From NCBI GenBank assembly GCA_030522415.1, contig CM060105.1, positions 12,008,206 through 12,072,205 of the forward strand: 64,000 nucleotides of DNA, given 5' to 3'. This stretch comes from Channallabes apus (Eukaryota; Chordata; Actinopteri; Siluriformes; Clariidae). This document shows, one piece after another, positions 56,569-64,000 of this stretch. The notes under the pieces were generated by a model. It saw only the letters and a list, made by a program, of their open reading frames with translations, searched no databases and was not told where the DNA came from. The position numbers were made by a program, and so were the translations under genes. Positions within the stretch are counted from its first letter, which is position 1, and each line of letters starts with the position of its first letter.

Positions 56569-59477
56569 TCTATCTCTCTCACACACACACTCCTCAGATG
56601 TGTGTTCTTTTCTGTCACTTTACTTGACTCCGCCCCTCACCATAGACTTAAGCTTTAATTAATAGTCATATTTTACTGCTGCTACTCGGCTTTTCCTTGA
56701 ATTTTAAGTTTTGTTTCTTTAGAAAAGTTACAAACCGGATTCCAAAAAAGTTGGGACACTAAACTAATTGTGAATAAAAACTGAATGCAATGATGTGGAG
56801 ATGGCAAATGTCAATATTTTATTCAGAATAGAACATAAATCACGGAACAAAAGTTTAAACTGAGAAAATGTATAATTTTAAGGGAAAAATATGGTGAATC
56901 AAAATGTCATGGTGTCAACAAATCCCAAAAAAGTTGGGACAAGGCCATTTTCACCACTGTGTGGCATCTCCCCTTCTTCTTACAACACTCAGCAGACGTC
57001 TGGGGACCGAGGAGACCAGTTTCTCAAGTTTAGAAATAGGAATGCTCTCCCATTCTTGTCTAATACAGGCCTCTAACTGTTCAATCGTCTTGGGCCTTCT
57101 TTGTCGCACCTTCCTCTTTATGATGCGCCAAATGTTCTCTATAGGGGAAAGATCTGGACTGCAGACTGGCCATTTCAGTACCCGGATCCTTCTCCTACGC
57201 AGCCATGATGTTGTGATTGATGCAGAATGTGGTCTGGCATTATCTTGTTGAAAAATGCAGGGTCTTCCCTGAAAGAGATGACGTCTGGATGGGAGCATAT
57301 GTTGTTCTAGAACCTGAATATATTTTTCTGCATTGATGGTGCCTTTCCAGACATGCAAGCTGCCCATGCCACACGCACTCATGCAACCCCATACCATCAG
57401 AGATGCAGGCTTCTGAACGTTGATAACAACTCGGGTTGTCCTTGTCCTCTTTGGTCCGGATGACATGGCGTCCCACATTTCCAACAATAACTTCGAATCG
57501 TGACTTGTCTGACCACAGAACATTTTGCCACACTCCATTTTAAATGATCCCTGGCCCAATGAAAACGACTGTGCTTGTGGATCTTGCTTAGAAATGGCTT
57601 CTTCTTTGCACTGTAGAGTTTCAGCTGGCAACGGCGGATGGCACGGTGGATTGTGTTCACTGACAATGGTTTCTGGAAGTATACCTGAGCCCATTCTGTG
57701 ATTTCCTTTACAGTAGCATTCCTGTTTGTGGTGCAGTGTCGTTTAAGGGCCTGGAGATCACGGGCATCCAGTATGGTTTTACGCCCTTGACCCTTACGCA
57801 CAGAGATTGTTCCAGATTCTCTGAACCTTCGGATGATATTATGCACAGTTGATGAGGATAACTGCAAAGTCTTTGCAATTTTTCGCTGGGTAACACCTTT
57901 CTGATATTGCTCCACTATCTTTCTGCGCAACATTGTGGGAATTGGTGATCCTCTACCCATCTTGGCTTCTGAGAGACACTGCCACTCTGAGAAGCTCTTT
58001 TTATACCCAATCATGTTGCCAATTAACCTAATTACTGTTAATTGGTCTTCCAGCTCTTCGTTATGCTCAAATTTACTTTTTCCAGCCTCTTATTGCTACT
58101 TGTCCCAACTTTTTTGGGATTTGTTGACACCGTGAAATTTGGAATCAACATATTTTTCCCTTAAAATGATACATTTTCTCGGATTAAACTTTTGATCTGT
58201 CATCTATGTTCTATTCTGAATAAAATATTGACATTTGCCATCTCCACATCATTGCATTCAGTTTTTATTCACAATCTGTTTAGTGTCCCAACTTTTTTGG
58301 AATCCGGTTTGTACTTAATAATTACGTTTATTTAATTAAGTTTTCATCTTTATTGTCTTCATTGTTAGTTATCAGAGGCACAAAACAACCTCAAGCTAAA
58401 TTTAAAACCTGAAACCTGAAAAAGAGCTATTGAGTAATTGTGCCAATACAATCAATTAATCATTTCAGTAATCAATATATTAATCAATAATCACAACAGT
58501 CGTTAGTTGCAGCCCTGTTTTAGTGTACTTAGAGTTTTTCTGTTGCGTTACATCAGTTTTTGTTTTTTTCAGGAAACCTCCAATCATAGCACACGGGACA
58601 AACACCAGGCCAACAGCCTCGTCTCATTCTCTCTGTATGAACTCGGAGAAATAAGACTGAAACTGTGTTTAACATGATCACATTACCCAGAATTCACAGC
58701 AGATCCACAGTGCAGCCGTCTGAAGGTAGTTACTGTAAACTGCTGTATATACGTACACTCCAGTTTATATCACGGTTGGCTTGACAACGATCAAAAAAAG
58801 AAAGATTAAAATCAACACGTGTGTGCTGTGCTTGATGTAAGTAACACTCGTGTCTAACACCATTCAGAAGCACAGTGTGTTTGTACTGGTGCTGTGATTT
58901 TATATTAATTATAAATAAATAAATAAAACTATATAATATACATTGTAGTTGTGTCTCTGCAGGGTCTCACTAAAATGCCGATGTGTCCCAGTCAGAGTGA
59001 GAGTTTAACACCCTGTGGTAGTGATATTGCAGTCGTTGGATATGTTGCCATTACAGAGAAAAATAAATGTAATACAATTTAATATAAAGTGTTTTGTGTC
59101 GACACTGCCTGTTCATTATTGTGAAGCCTGTATAGCGATATGTCTTATATCAAATTCAAATTCAAATTTTATTTGTCACATACACTTTTAAATGCAGTGA
59201 AATGCTTTTTGCGACCACAGGGTCACATATCATGACATTAGTGTATTGTCTCATGACTACTGTTTACTTTTTAACTGCACTTTTTAAGGACATCTTTTCA
59301 CAATGAACAGAATCTGGGATTTTTGTCAGGTGATGTCTGTGTTAGTTATTATTTTCATGAATACTCACTACATATATTAGATATGAATGTTCAGTGACTA
59401 AAACACTAGGACACAGTAACTTACTGCTTTTCTGAGGGCGGGGTCTCATTCTCTGTCTCCAGATCAGGCGTCTCCAT
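47369..59477 (-). CDS. FISNA-NACHT-LRR receptor gene (NLRC3/NLRP12-like)
   Basis: Seven exons follow on the minus strand: 59477-59425 (start), 56101-55985, 55564-53797, 52499-52311, 51937-51764, 48594-48418 and 47542-47369. The first three join in frame across GT-AG introns (phases 2, 2) and give about 646 residues before the LRR part. Family members are cytosolic sensors of the large fish NLR-C expansion, in which FISNA precedes NACHT and LRR repeats follow. No PYD, CARD or B30.2 exon was found. Exon three ends in phase 0 while all LRR exons start in phase 2, so either an exon is missing or the gene is damaged. Intron one carries a Tc1 element, and the LRR part shows internal duplication. 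Confidence 0.8.
47601..47651 (+). repeat. (TG)n microsatellite followed by (GA)n
   Basis: A pure TG run of about 25 units grades into GAGAGA. A long (AC)n run lies a short distance away (about 47749-47806), so the two can pair as an inverted repeat. Confidence 0.95.
47939..48640 (-). repeat. Duplicated LRR-exon unit, copy 1
   Basis: About 690 bp containing LRR exon c and its downstream intron is nearly identical to 51287-51990 (for example TCTGCATGGGTTTAATACTG, AGTTTGTGTCTCAGCTGC). The offset is about 3,350 bp, so this is a tandem duplication that added an LRR. Confidence 0.92.
48418..48594 (-). CDS. NLR LRR exon c
   Basis: 177 nt, phase 2-2, one codon longer than exons b and d. The extra codon is a third N in [13 protein letters not shown]. 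Otherwise it encodes [20 protein letters not shown] and [16 protein letters not shown]. The donor is GTAAGA. Confidence 0.85.
48815..48897 (+). mobile_element. Partial SINE
   Basis: TTGGTGGTTGTGGGATTTGA to ACCACTGAGCTACTCCTGG is the 3' half of the SINE family seen at 37995-38196. It is intronic. Confidence 0.75.
49585..50215. mobile_element. Possible hAT-type MITE
   Basis: TAATACCCCTTTTCCACTGC near 49592 is the usual start of a fish hAT MITE family, and GTGCCGGAACGCTATCACCC with CTGGAACGACCC occurs near 50140-50195. The right terminus is unclear. The sequence between is unusually CpG-rich for an intron. Confidence 0.4.
51287..51990 (-). repeat. Duplicated LRR-exon unit, copy 2
   Basis: This is the counterpart of 47939-48640. 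The exon and the flanking intron sequence are both conserved, showing recent duplication rather than exon selection alone. Confidence 0.92.
51764..51937 (-). CDS. NLR LRR exon b
   Basis: 174 nt, phase 2-2, acceptor TCTCTGCAG, donor GTAAGA. It encodes [37 protein letters not shown] and [16 protein letters not shown], two linked LRR units of the ribonuclease-inhibitor type. Confidence 0.87.
52311..52499 (-). CDS. NLR LRR exon a
   Basis: 189 nt (63 codons), phase 2-2, with acceptor TATCAG and donor GTAAGA. It encodes [20 protein letters not shown] and [19 protein letters not shown], with a five-codon insertion relative to exons b and d. It is the first LRR exon after NACHT, and its phase does not fit the donor of the NACHT exon. 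Confidence 0.8.
52862..52961. repeat. Inverted repeat around an AT run
   Basis: TAAAATATTGCTGATTAT and ATAATCAGCAATATTTTAT are complementary arms about 60 bp apart, with (AT)n next to the second arm. The neighbouring GCACCGGTCATTTGACCG (52733-52750) is a motif of some fish DNA transposons, so this may be a MITE remnant in the intron. Confidence 0.7.
53797..55564 (-). CDS. NLR exon 3: FISNA and NACHT domains
   Basis: This 1,768-nt exon is fully open. It begins after the acceptor CTGTCACAG and ends at AGCAAC|GTAAGT. Residues about 60-130 of the predicted protein match the fish-specific FISNA region ([28 protein letters not shown]). NACHT follows: Walker A GVAGIGKT (about 159-166), Walker [10 protein letters not shown] (about 229-237), sensor-like [23 protein letters not shown], then winged-helix and NACHT-associated segments ([39 protein letters not shown]). 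All nucleotide-binding residues are present. NACHT binds ATP and drives oligomerisation on sensing. The exon length is normal for this family. Confidence 0.9.
55985..56101 (-). CDS. NLR exon 2, short linker exon
   Basis: 117 nt, phase 2-2, acceptor TTGTTCAG, donor GTAACA. It encodes [34 protein letters not shown], the conserved short exon that precedes FISNA in fish NLR-C genes. It joins exons 1 and 3 in frame. Confidence 0.82.
56538..56580 (+). repeat. (CT)n microsatellite
   Basis: A near-perfect CT run followed by a short CA run, in intron 1 of the NLR gene. Confidence 0.95.
56731..58311 (-). mobile_element. Tc1-type transposon, 1.6 kb, complete ends
   Basis: Inverted repeats of about 210 bp begin CAAACCGGATTCCAAAAAAG and each contains an inner copy of the AAAAAAGTTGGGACA motif, the IR/DR layout of Tc1 elements. 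TA flanks both sides. It lies in intron 1 of the NLR gene, in the same transcriptional direction. Confidence 0.93.
56951..57960 (-). pseudogene. Tc1 transposase, frameshifted
   Basis: It starts [20 protein letters not shown] with two helix-turn-helix units ([34 protein letters not shown]). Near 57540 the frame changes to [11 protein letters not shown] (first catalytic D). It changes again near 57450 to the frame holding [23 protein letters not shown] (second D) and [14 protein letters not shown] (E). Two frameshifts make it inactive, but the DD34E residues remain. Confidence 0.9.
58420..58516. mobile_element. hAT-type end remnant
   Basis: ATCAATTAATCATTTCAGTA and CAGTCGTTAGTTGCAGCCCT form the familiar right end of a hAT MITE. 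No left partner was found nearby. Confidence 0.5.
59140..59230 (+). mobile_element. Short repeat tail
   Basis: CAAATTTTATTTGTCACATA and GCAGTGAAATGCTTTTTGCG are a common fish retrotransposon/SINE tail. Only about 90 bp remain. Confidence 0.5.
59425..59477 (-). CDS. NLR exon 1 with start codon
   Basis: The ATG at 59477 opens [17 protein letters not shown] and ends in CA|GTAAGT at 59424 (53 nt, phase 2). It joins exon 2 in frame (CA+T). A GAGAG-rich and TATA-like context lies upstream, but no promoter element could be fixed. An upstream non-coding exon is possible. Confidence 0.72.
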
Positions 59478-59686
59478 GTTTGAATATTAGTGTATGTACA
59501 GAGAGCTCATGGACACACTGCTGAATCCTGAAGATGCTGATCTCTACTGCTGGAATAAATTACACTCCTAAACACACAACAACAATCATGCAGTTAATAA
59601 ACTTGATTTACGTAAATTGTATTTAGTCAGATATAATCACAGCAGAGGGTTTATGAGCTTTATGCAGTGTGTCATGTCATGCAGGA

Positions 59687-59688
<2 letters not shown>

Positions 59689-59719
<31 letters not shown>
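59689..59719 (+). repeat. (AG)n microsatellite
   Basis: A pure AG run of about 15 units, 210 bp upstream of the NLR start codon. Confidence 0.95.
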
Positions 59720-59721
<2 letters not shown>

Positions 59722-60406
59722 ACAGCTGTGTGTGTGTTCCTCTCCCTTACACACTCCAAATTTAATAAGCTGGCTCAGACTAATGACGTCACCGACAGAT
59801 ATGTTGGATGTAGTTCAGCATGGTTTCCGCTAGGGGGCATTAAACTCGGAAGTGGCTAATTTACGTAGATTTTTCGATTTTTTTTCTAGTTTTAGAAGAG
59901 TTAGAAGAATTTATTCATAAACACGATCACGATCGGTTATTTCACAAGATAATCACAAAAAACTAAACTAAACGATATACAGGAAAGTAAATAACACAGC
60001 GCGCTGGACTTCCCCCAAAATCAGATCTGAAACTTTATTATTCTTTTGTTCCAGATTATTAAATCTAAATTCACACAAACACTCTGAATGTGTAATTAAT
60101 GATAAACAGAGGAGATAAACTCGAGTATATAACACACACAGGAGATAAACACTTCAGTTCTGCTGACATGCCGCAGTTTTACTGCTGTTTTTACACAATA
60201 ACATATAACACCAGTTTTATATTAAATATAAACTCATTATTCAGATATAAAGTCGTTTCTGATAAAGAAATCACTGACTTTTACTCAGCAGTCCTTGTTG
60301 TGTGACATTAATATCACCGTTTCTGCCTGGAGTTAAAGTTTATTTGTTTGTTTTTTTCCAGCTGAAACTAAATGGAGTCTGTGAGAGAATCACTTTCACT
60401 TTCTCC
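59720..60406. other. NLR upstream region, no gene seen
   Basis: This sequence lies between the AG microsatellite and the right duplication copy. No open exon with splice context or recognised repeat was found. Confidence 0.5.
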
Positions 60407-61083
60407 GAGTCATGTGTCGTTCAGGGAATCGGCTCATTCGGATGAACTCTGAATCGAAAAGGCAAAGAATGAAAATGAAATGTTTTACTTCTGGAGGAAA
60501 ATTCTTGATGTTTTGTTGTTACACTACAAGTCCACTTTAATGGATCAGTAAAAATAATCTCATTATTACGTTCATATTTTTATCTTAATCTGATCAGGAA
60601 TCAGAATAAATAAACCGGGATATGAGACGCGAGGGGGGAAAAACTGGAGAGAGAAAAAAACGGGGCAGAAGGAAAAAAAATCGAGACCATGTGACTTATA
60701 TTTCCGGCGCCAAAATACAGAAAGGACCAAACTCCGAGTATATACTGAATATCTTTATATTATAGACAAAGCTGAAAGTAAAACTCAGCTACTCAGAATT
60801 CTACTCAGTAATTCTCTCCATGAATGTTTAACAATATCCGAGTATTATCTTCCCACGTATGCTTCTTCTCCTTCTGTTATTTGTTTAGCGGTTGGCAGCC
60901 AGCCTTTAGGCGCATTACTGACCCCCGCTGGACTGGATTGATATTACACGGACAAGGATAAAGCTTTCATGAGCAATGCTGCCACCTGCTGGACAAAATC
61001 GGCCACGCTGCAGAGTCAAGTTTTGTGATTTTTTTTTCCTTCTCAAAACCATGAAATAACATATATAGAATTGGGTAACAACA

Positions 61084-61227
61084 GCAGCAACAACAGTCAG
61101 TCATTATTTTAAGACATGAAGGTCAGTTCTTCTGGAATAATACTTGTTTGACAATACTGTTTATGCAAGAACTGTTACAGAACAGCTGACATTCATGTCT
61201 TAAAATAACTACTGGCTGTTGTTGCTG
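61084..61227. repeat. Inverted repeat (hairpin), right copy
   Basis: Same structure as 6784-6927. Confidence 0.75.
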
Positions 61228-61318
61228 GAAATTAGTCATTAAAAATCCTGTCGTCATGTCGCTCTGTCCCCAGATGGTTTTTGATTGGGTGACACTGTGC
61301 ATGTTTACACCACATGCT

Positions 61319-61634
61319 TTACTAATGTCACCGGAAAGAGGTAACACACATGTAGGAGGGGCGTTCAGATCAAACCAGGACTTGTGGTGAAATTTCTGGT
61401 GAATGAAGGTGTAAAAGTAATTTACAGAAGACTTCTGGCAAAGTACGGTGATGAGATTCACAAGACTCTAAATATTTTGATTGGTGTGGACGTTTTAAAG
61501 AAGGCCATGAATGCCGATCCTGAGCGAGGTGGCTCAGAGCCCACTGCAGTCATTCCGTGTACATTCAGTGAGTGAAACACCTGAAACTTGTCACCATTTC
61601 AGATGTGAATCAGACAGGCAGTCCAATCATGGCT
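61319..61634 (+). other. 316 bp present only in the right copy, mariner-like fragment
   Basis: It contains an open stretch (61384-61575) with VKFLVNEGVKVIYRRLLAKY and GDEIHKTL, which resembles the N-terminal helix-turn-helix region of mariner-type transposases in fish. No ends are seen. The left copy joins directly across it with a shared CT, so the left copy probably lost it. Confidence 0.5.
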
Positions 61635-62795
61635 CTGGCATCCTGAGAAAACTTTCTAGCTTGGTGGTATCAAAGCACTAGTGAGGTGAAACTAGAAGAG
61701 ACACTTCACTTCCACCTGATAAAATTCAATTACTAAAAGAGTTTGCAATAAATTTCATAATTGATTTGTTGTGTTGCGCAACGCAGAGACATTTGATTAT
61801 TTAAAAAAAACTTTAGTGAACGCACTCGGTCTCGCTCACTGATGCTAGCAGAGTTCGGCACCTCATAGACAGGGTGGAGCAAAAAAAATCAATAAAACGA
61901 GCGGAAGGTAGAGGAAAGATACACGGCGGAGGCAGAAAAATCCGTAATCAGGTAATCGTCTCCCCAGCTGGGTCTTAGTGCTCGTCTCTTACTGGTATAA
62001 TCAACATCTGTGCACACGTGTACTGTTTACTATAACACTGTGACCACGTGTGTGTGTCGTAAAACATATTTTAGTGTCGTAAAACAACATTTATTTCAGA
62101 CCGATCGGCGGCTGACTTGAAGTAGTGCATGCCGGTTAGAAATTTTGTCCGACTTGAACCGGCGCAGATGCCACGTGACGCTCACGTGTGGCATCAAAGT
62201 AACGCGAGAGAGTTTCGAGAACAGCCGGCTTGCTCAGCCAGTGCAGCATTTCAGGAGCGACTGCACCAGGCTGTGATGACGTCACAGCTTCTCATTATTG
62301 GCCACATTCACCACATGACGATGATCACCAGTGTTTCCTGCTTCAATCCATATAATTGCAGAACAAATCAATTTGCAGGCCATTTCGTAAATAGTTTACC
62401 ATCTTTTGATTGCAGGACATTTTTTCCCCTTAAATTCTTTATATTGGATTTGTGCATAAGTTTATTATTGTACTTTTTTCATACAGACCACTTATAGTAT
62501 TCAGCTGCATATTTAAGTAATATTTTTATGGAATAACTAAAATGTTACAGACATTTAATGTAATGTGGTCAACATTGATTGATGCTGAAATCTGTAGTTG
62601 CTGCTCCACTTGCATGTGCTGCATTGTGCTAGTGTGCATTGTCAATTGAAAAATACAACATTCAGATCACTTTTATACACTGGTATAAATTATAATAAAG
62701 ACAAATACATTGTGCTTGAGCATCTATGGTTTTTCTCGGTGGGTTGTCTAACTGAAGGTAAGAGTTAAATGTAAAATAATATACCCAGTGGGCAC

Positions 62796-62924
62796 AAACT
62801 CGTGGAATCCACGTAAAAAATACGTGTTTTCACCACGTGGAAAAGACGGGTAATTTAGGCGTAAAAGGCAAGTCGAATTCCATGTGGTGAAAAGACGTAT
62901 TCTTTACGTGGATTCCACGAGTTT
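62796..62924. repeat. 46-bp inverted arms with flipped 37-bp loop
   Basis: Arms at 62796-62841 and 62879-62924. The loop 62842-62878 begins AAAGACGGGTAATTTAGG and is the reverse complement of the left-copy loop at 8227-8263. Flanking sequence keeps its orientation. Confidence 0.95.
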
Positions 62925-63221
62925 GGATGTTGGCCCATGGAAAATACGTGTTGTGTTCAACGTAAATTCCGCAAAGTTCAAAATGCCTACAACATCCTGT
63001 GTACAGCAGTCACAAATCAAATAAATGTTGTAATAACTGTAATAATTTATTCATGTTTAAACACAAACAATACAAAATACACATAAAAAATGGGTGTAGT
63101 GCATAATACTGACATAACAAAAGTGTGAATACTAAAAGACTAATTAAACAAACAAAACATCTAAGATGTCTCAAACAACAAAAGAAACAAAATGACAATA
63201 ACATTTACACTTAACACTTAA

Positions 63222-63555
63222 TTACACTGTACCCAGCCTTTCTTTCCTCTTAGGTGCATTTCGTAACCGATTGGCAATGGAGCTGAGGGCAAAGGCTTCT
63301 GTAACATCATGCGCCTTTACTACACTGTCTGTCAAAGGACAAAAATGTTTAGTATAATTCAGATGCATAGGCTTCAATTCATCAATACAATCATTGTGTT
63401 AATATATAAAAAATAAAAAAAAGACACGACCACATAAGGCACTGTTCAATTACTTATCAGTTATTAATTTGCACAGCGCTGTCTTTTCAAATGATGTTTT
63501 ATCCCCTCGTGATCCCTTCATGTTTAGTTGACACACAAGTGAATTGGTAAGGAAT
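63222..63555 (-). pseudogene. Last two exons of the DUF4806-like gene, right copy
   Basis: Exons 63555-63458 and 63328-63222 match the left-copy exons 8943-8846 and 8716-8610. The splice donor between them is changed from GTAAGT to ATAAGT (63457), so it should not splice normally. All upstream exons and the transposase are gone through the 20.6 kb deletion. This is a dead end-fragment. Confidence 0.72.
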
Positions 63556-64000
63556 CTGGAAGAAAACAAACTTATCTATTTATCTTCAAAGAACTTTTCA
63601 CATGACCAACAAAATGCAAATAAGATCTACAGTGGTGTGACAACCAGACTGCTCATTACCGTCGCACTCACCGCCGTGGAAACGCGGCAGCGGCCGAAAT
63701 AAACCAGGAGCATTTCAAAATAATTCGTGAAATGACCGCCAGGTGGCGCAAATTGACATTTTCCGTCGTATCGGTTTTTAAATATATTCAGAGCTTAAGT
63801 CATAAAGTCAAAACAATATGTTGTAGCAAAGTAATACTACAATTATGATAATTTACACATCCAACAAACATGTAAAACTATAAATATAAAAAATATGAGT
63901 TAGAAAACATTGGTTTTATTTTGTTTAGACAGACTCTCTGTTTTTATCTGTTTAGTGTTATTATTAAAGAAAACAGCGCAAACAACAGCACTAGGGCTTT

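Larger units (their letters stand above)
60407..64000 (+). repeat. Segmental duplication, right copy (runs off window)
   Basis: This copy matches 899-1080, 6289-9017 and 29610-29982 in order. It lacks the LINE (empty site 60583/60584) and lacks 20.6 kb at 63629/63630. It has 316 bp not in the left copy (61319-61634). The junction at 63628-63629 shares TA with both sides of the left-copy interval. The copy begins about 930 bp upstream of the NLR start codon. Confidence 0.93.

Noticed and set aside
58681..58735. Small plus-strand exon (ATGATCACATTACCC... with a GTAGTT donor)
   Set aside because: It is short, has a weak donor and no partner exon, and runs opposite to the NLR gene.

Overview
This window reads as teleost nuclear DNA, probably from an otophysan fish (inference from the repeat families). 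It shows L2-clade LINE, Tc1, hAT, Harbinger, piggyBac-like, DIRS-like and Ty3/gypsy remnants, long CA/GT and CT microsatellites, GT-AG introns, and a large-family FISNA-NACHT-LRR (NLRC3/NLRP12-like) immune receptor gene. No prokaryotic operon, rRNA, tRNA gene or CRISPR array was seen.

Layout. (1) 1-898 has no recognised gene. (2) 899-1080 plus 6289-9017 plus 29610-29982 is the left copy of a segmental duplication whose right copy is 60407-64000. The left copy is split by a nearly full-length L2-type LINE (1081-6288) whose empty site survives in the right copy at 60583/60584. (3) 8168-21470 is a 13.3 kb nested CACTA-like DNA transposon. On the minus strand it carries a decayed Tnp2-type transposase and a multi-exon gene resembling the DUF4806 family. 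Its ends are rich in CACGTG motifs. Nested inside it is a 3.6 kb element with about 400 bp inverted repeats and a 5 bp target duplication, itself holding a Tc1 fragment. (4) 22130-22910 holds an unspliced/spliced pair of the same sequence, directly before a decayed Ty3/gypsy retrotransposon (to about 29607). (5) 30-41 kb is repeat-rich intergenic DNA with a possible small spliced gene at 32.2-32.7 kb, a Myb/SANT-like gene remnant at 35.7-36.4 kb, a minus-strand Harbinger transposase pseudogene (37.9-39.5 kb) and a DIRS-like fragment. (6) 41455-46128 is a hAT-like remnant containing a 3.8 kb element (41941-45737) with arrays of short TATATG palindromes and pieces of piggyBac-type and BEN-domain coding sequence. 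(7) 47369-59477 is the minus-strand NLR gene: start exon, short exon, FISNA-NACHT exon and four LRR exons, with a Tc1 element in intron 1. (8) 60407-64000 is the right duplication copy.

The strongest unusual points are: a 37-bp loop between 46-bp inverted arms that lies in opposite orientation in the two duplication copies; the two-gene CACTA-like element pairing a transposase with a DUF4806-like protein and E-box-rich ends; a spliced-form copy of an upstream two-exon sequence at the head of the gypsy element; a gypsy leader fragment just upstream of the Myb-like gene start; and the TATATG-array element with BEN-domain sequence. All transposon genes except LINE ORF1 show breaks. The NLR gene is open in every exon seen, but has one splice-phase mismatch.
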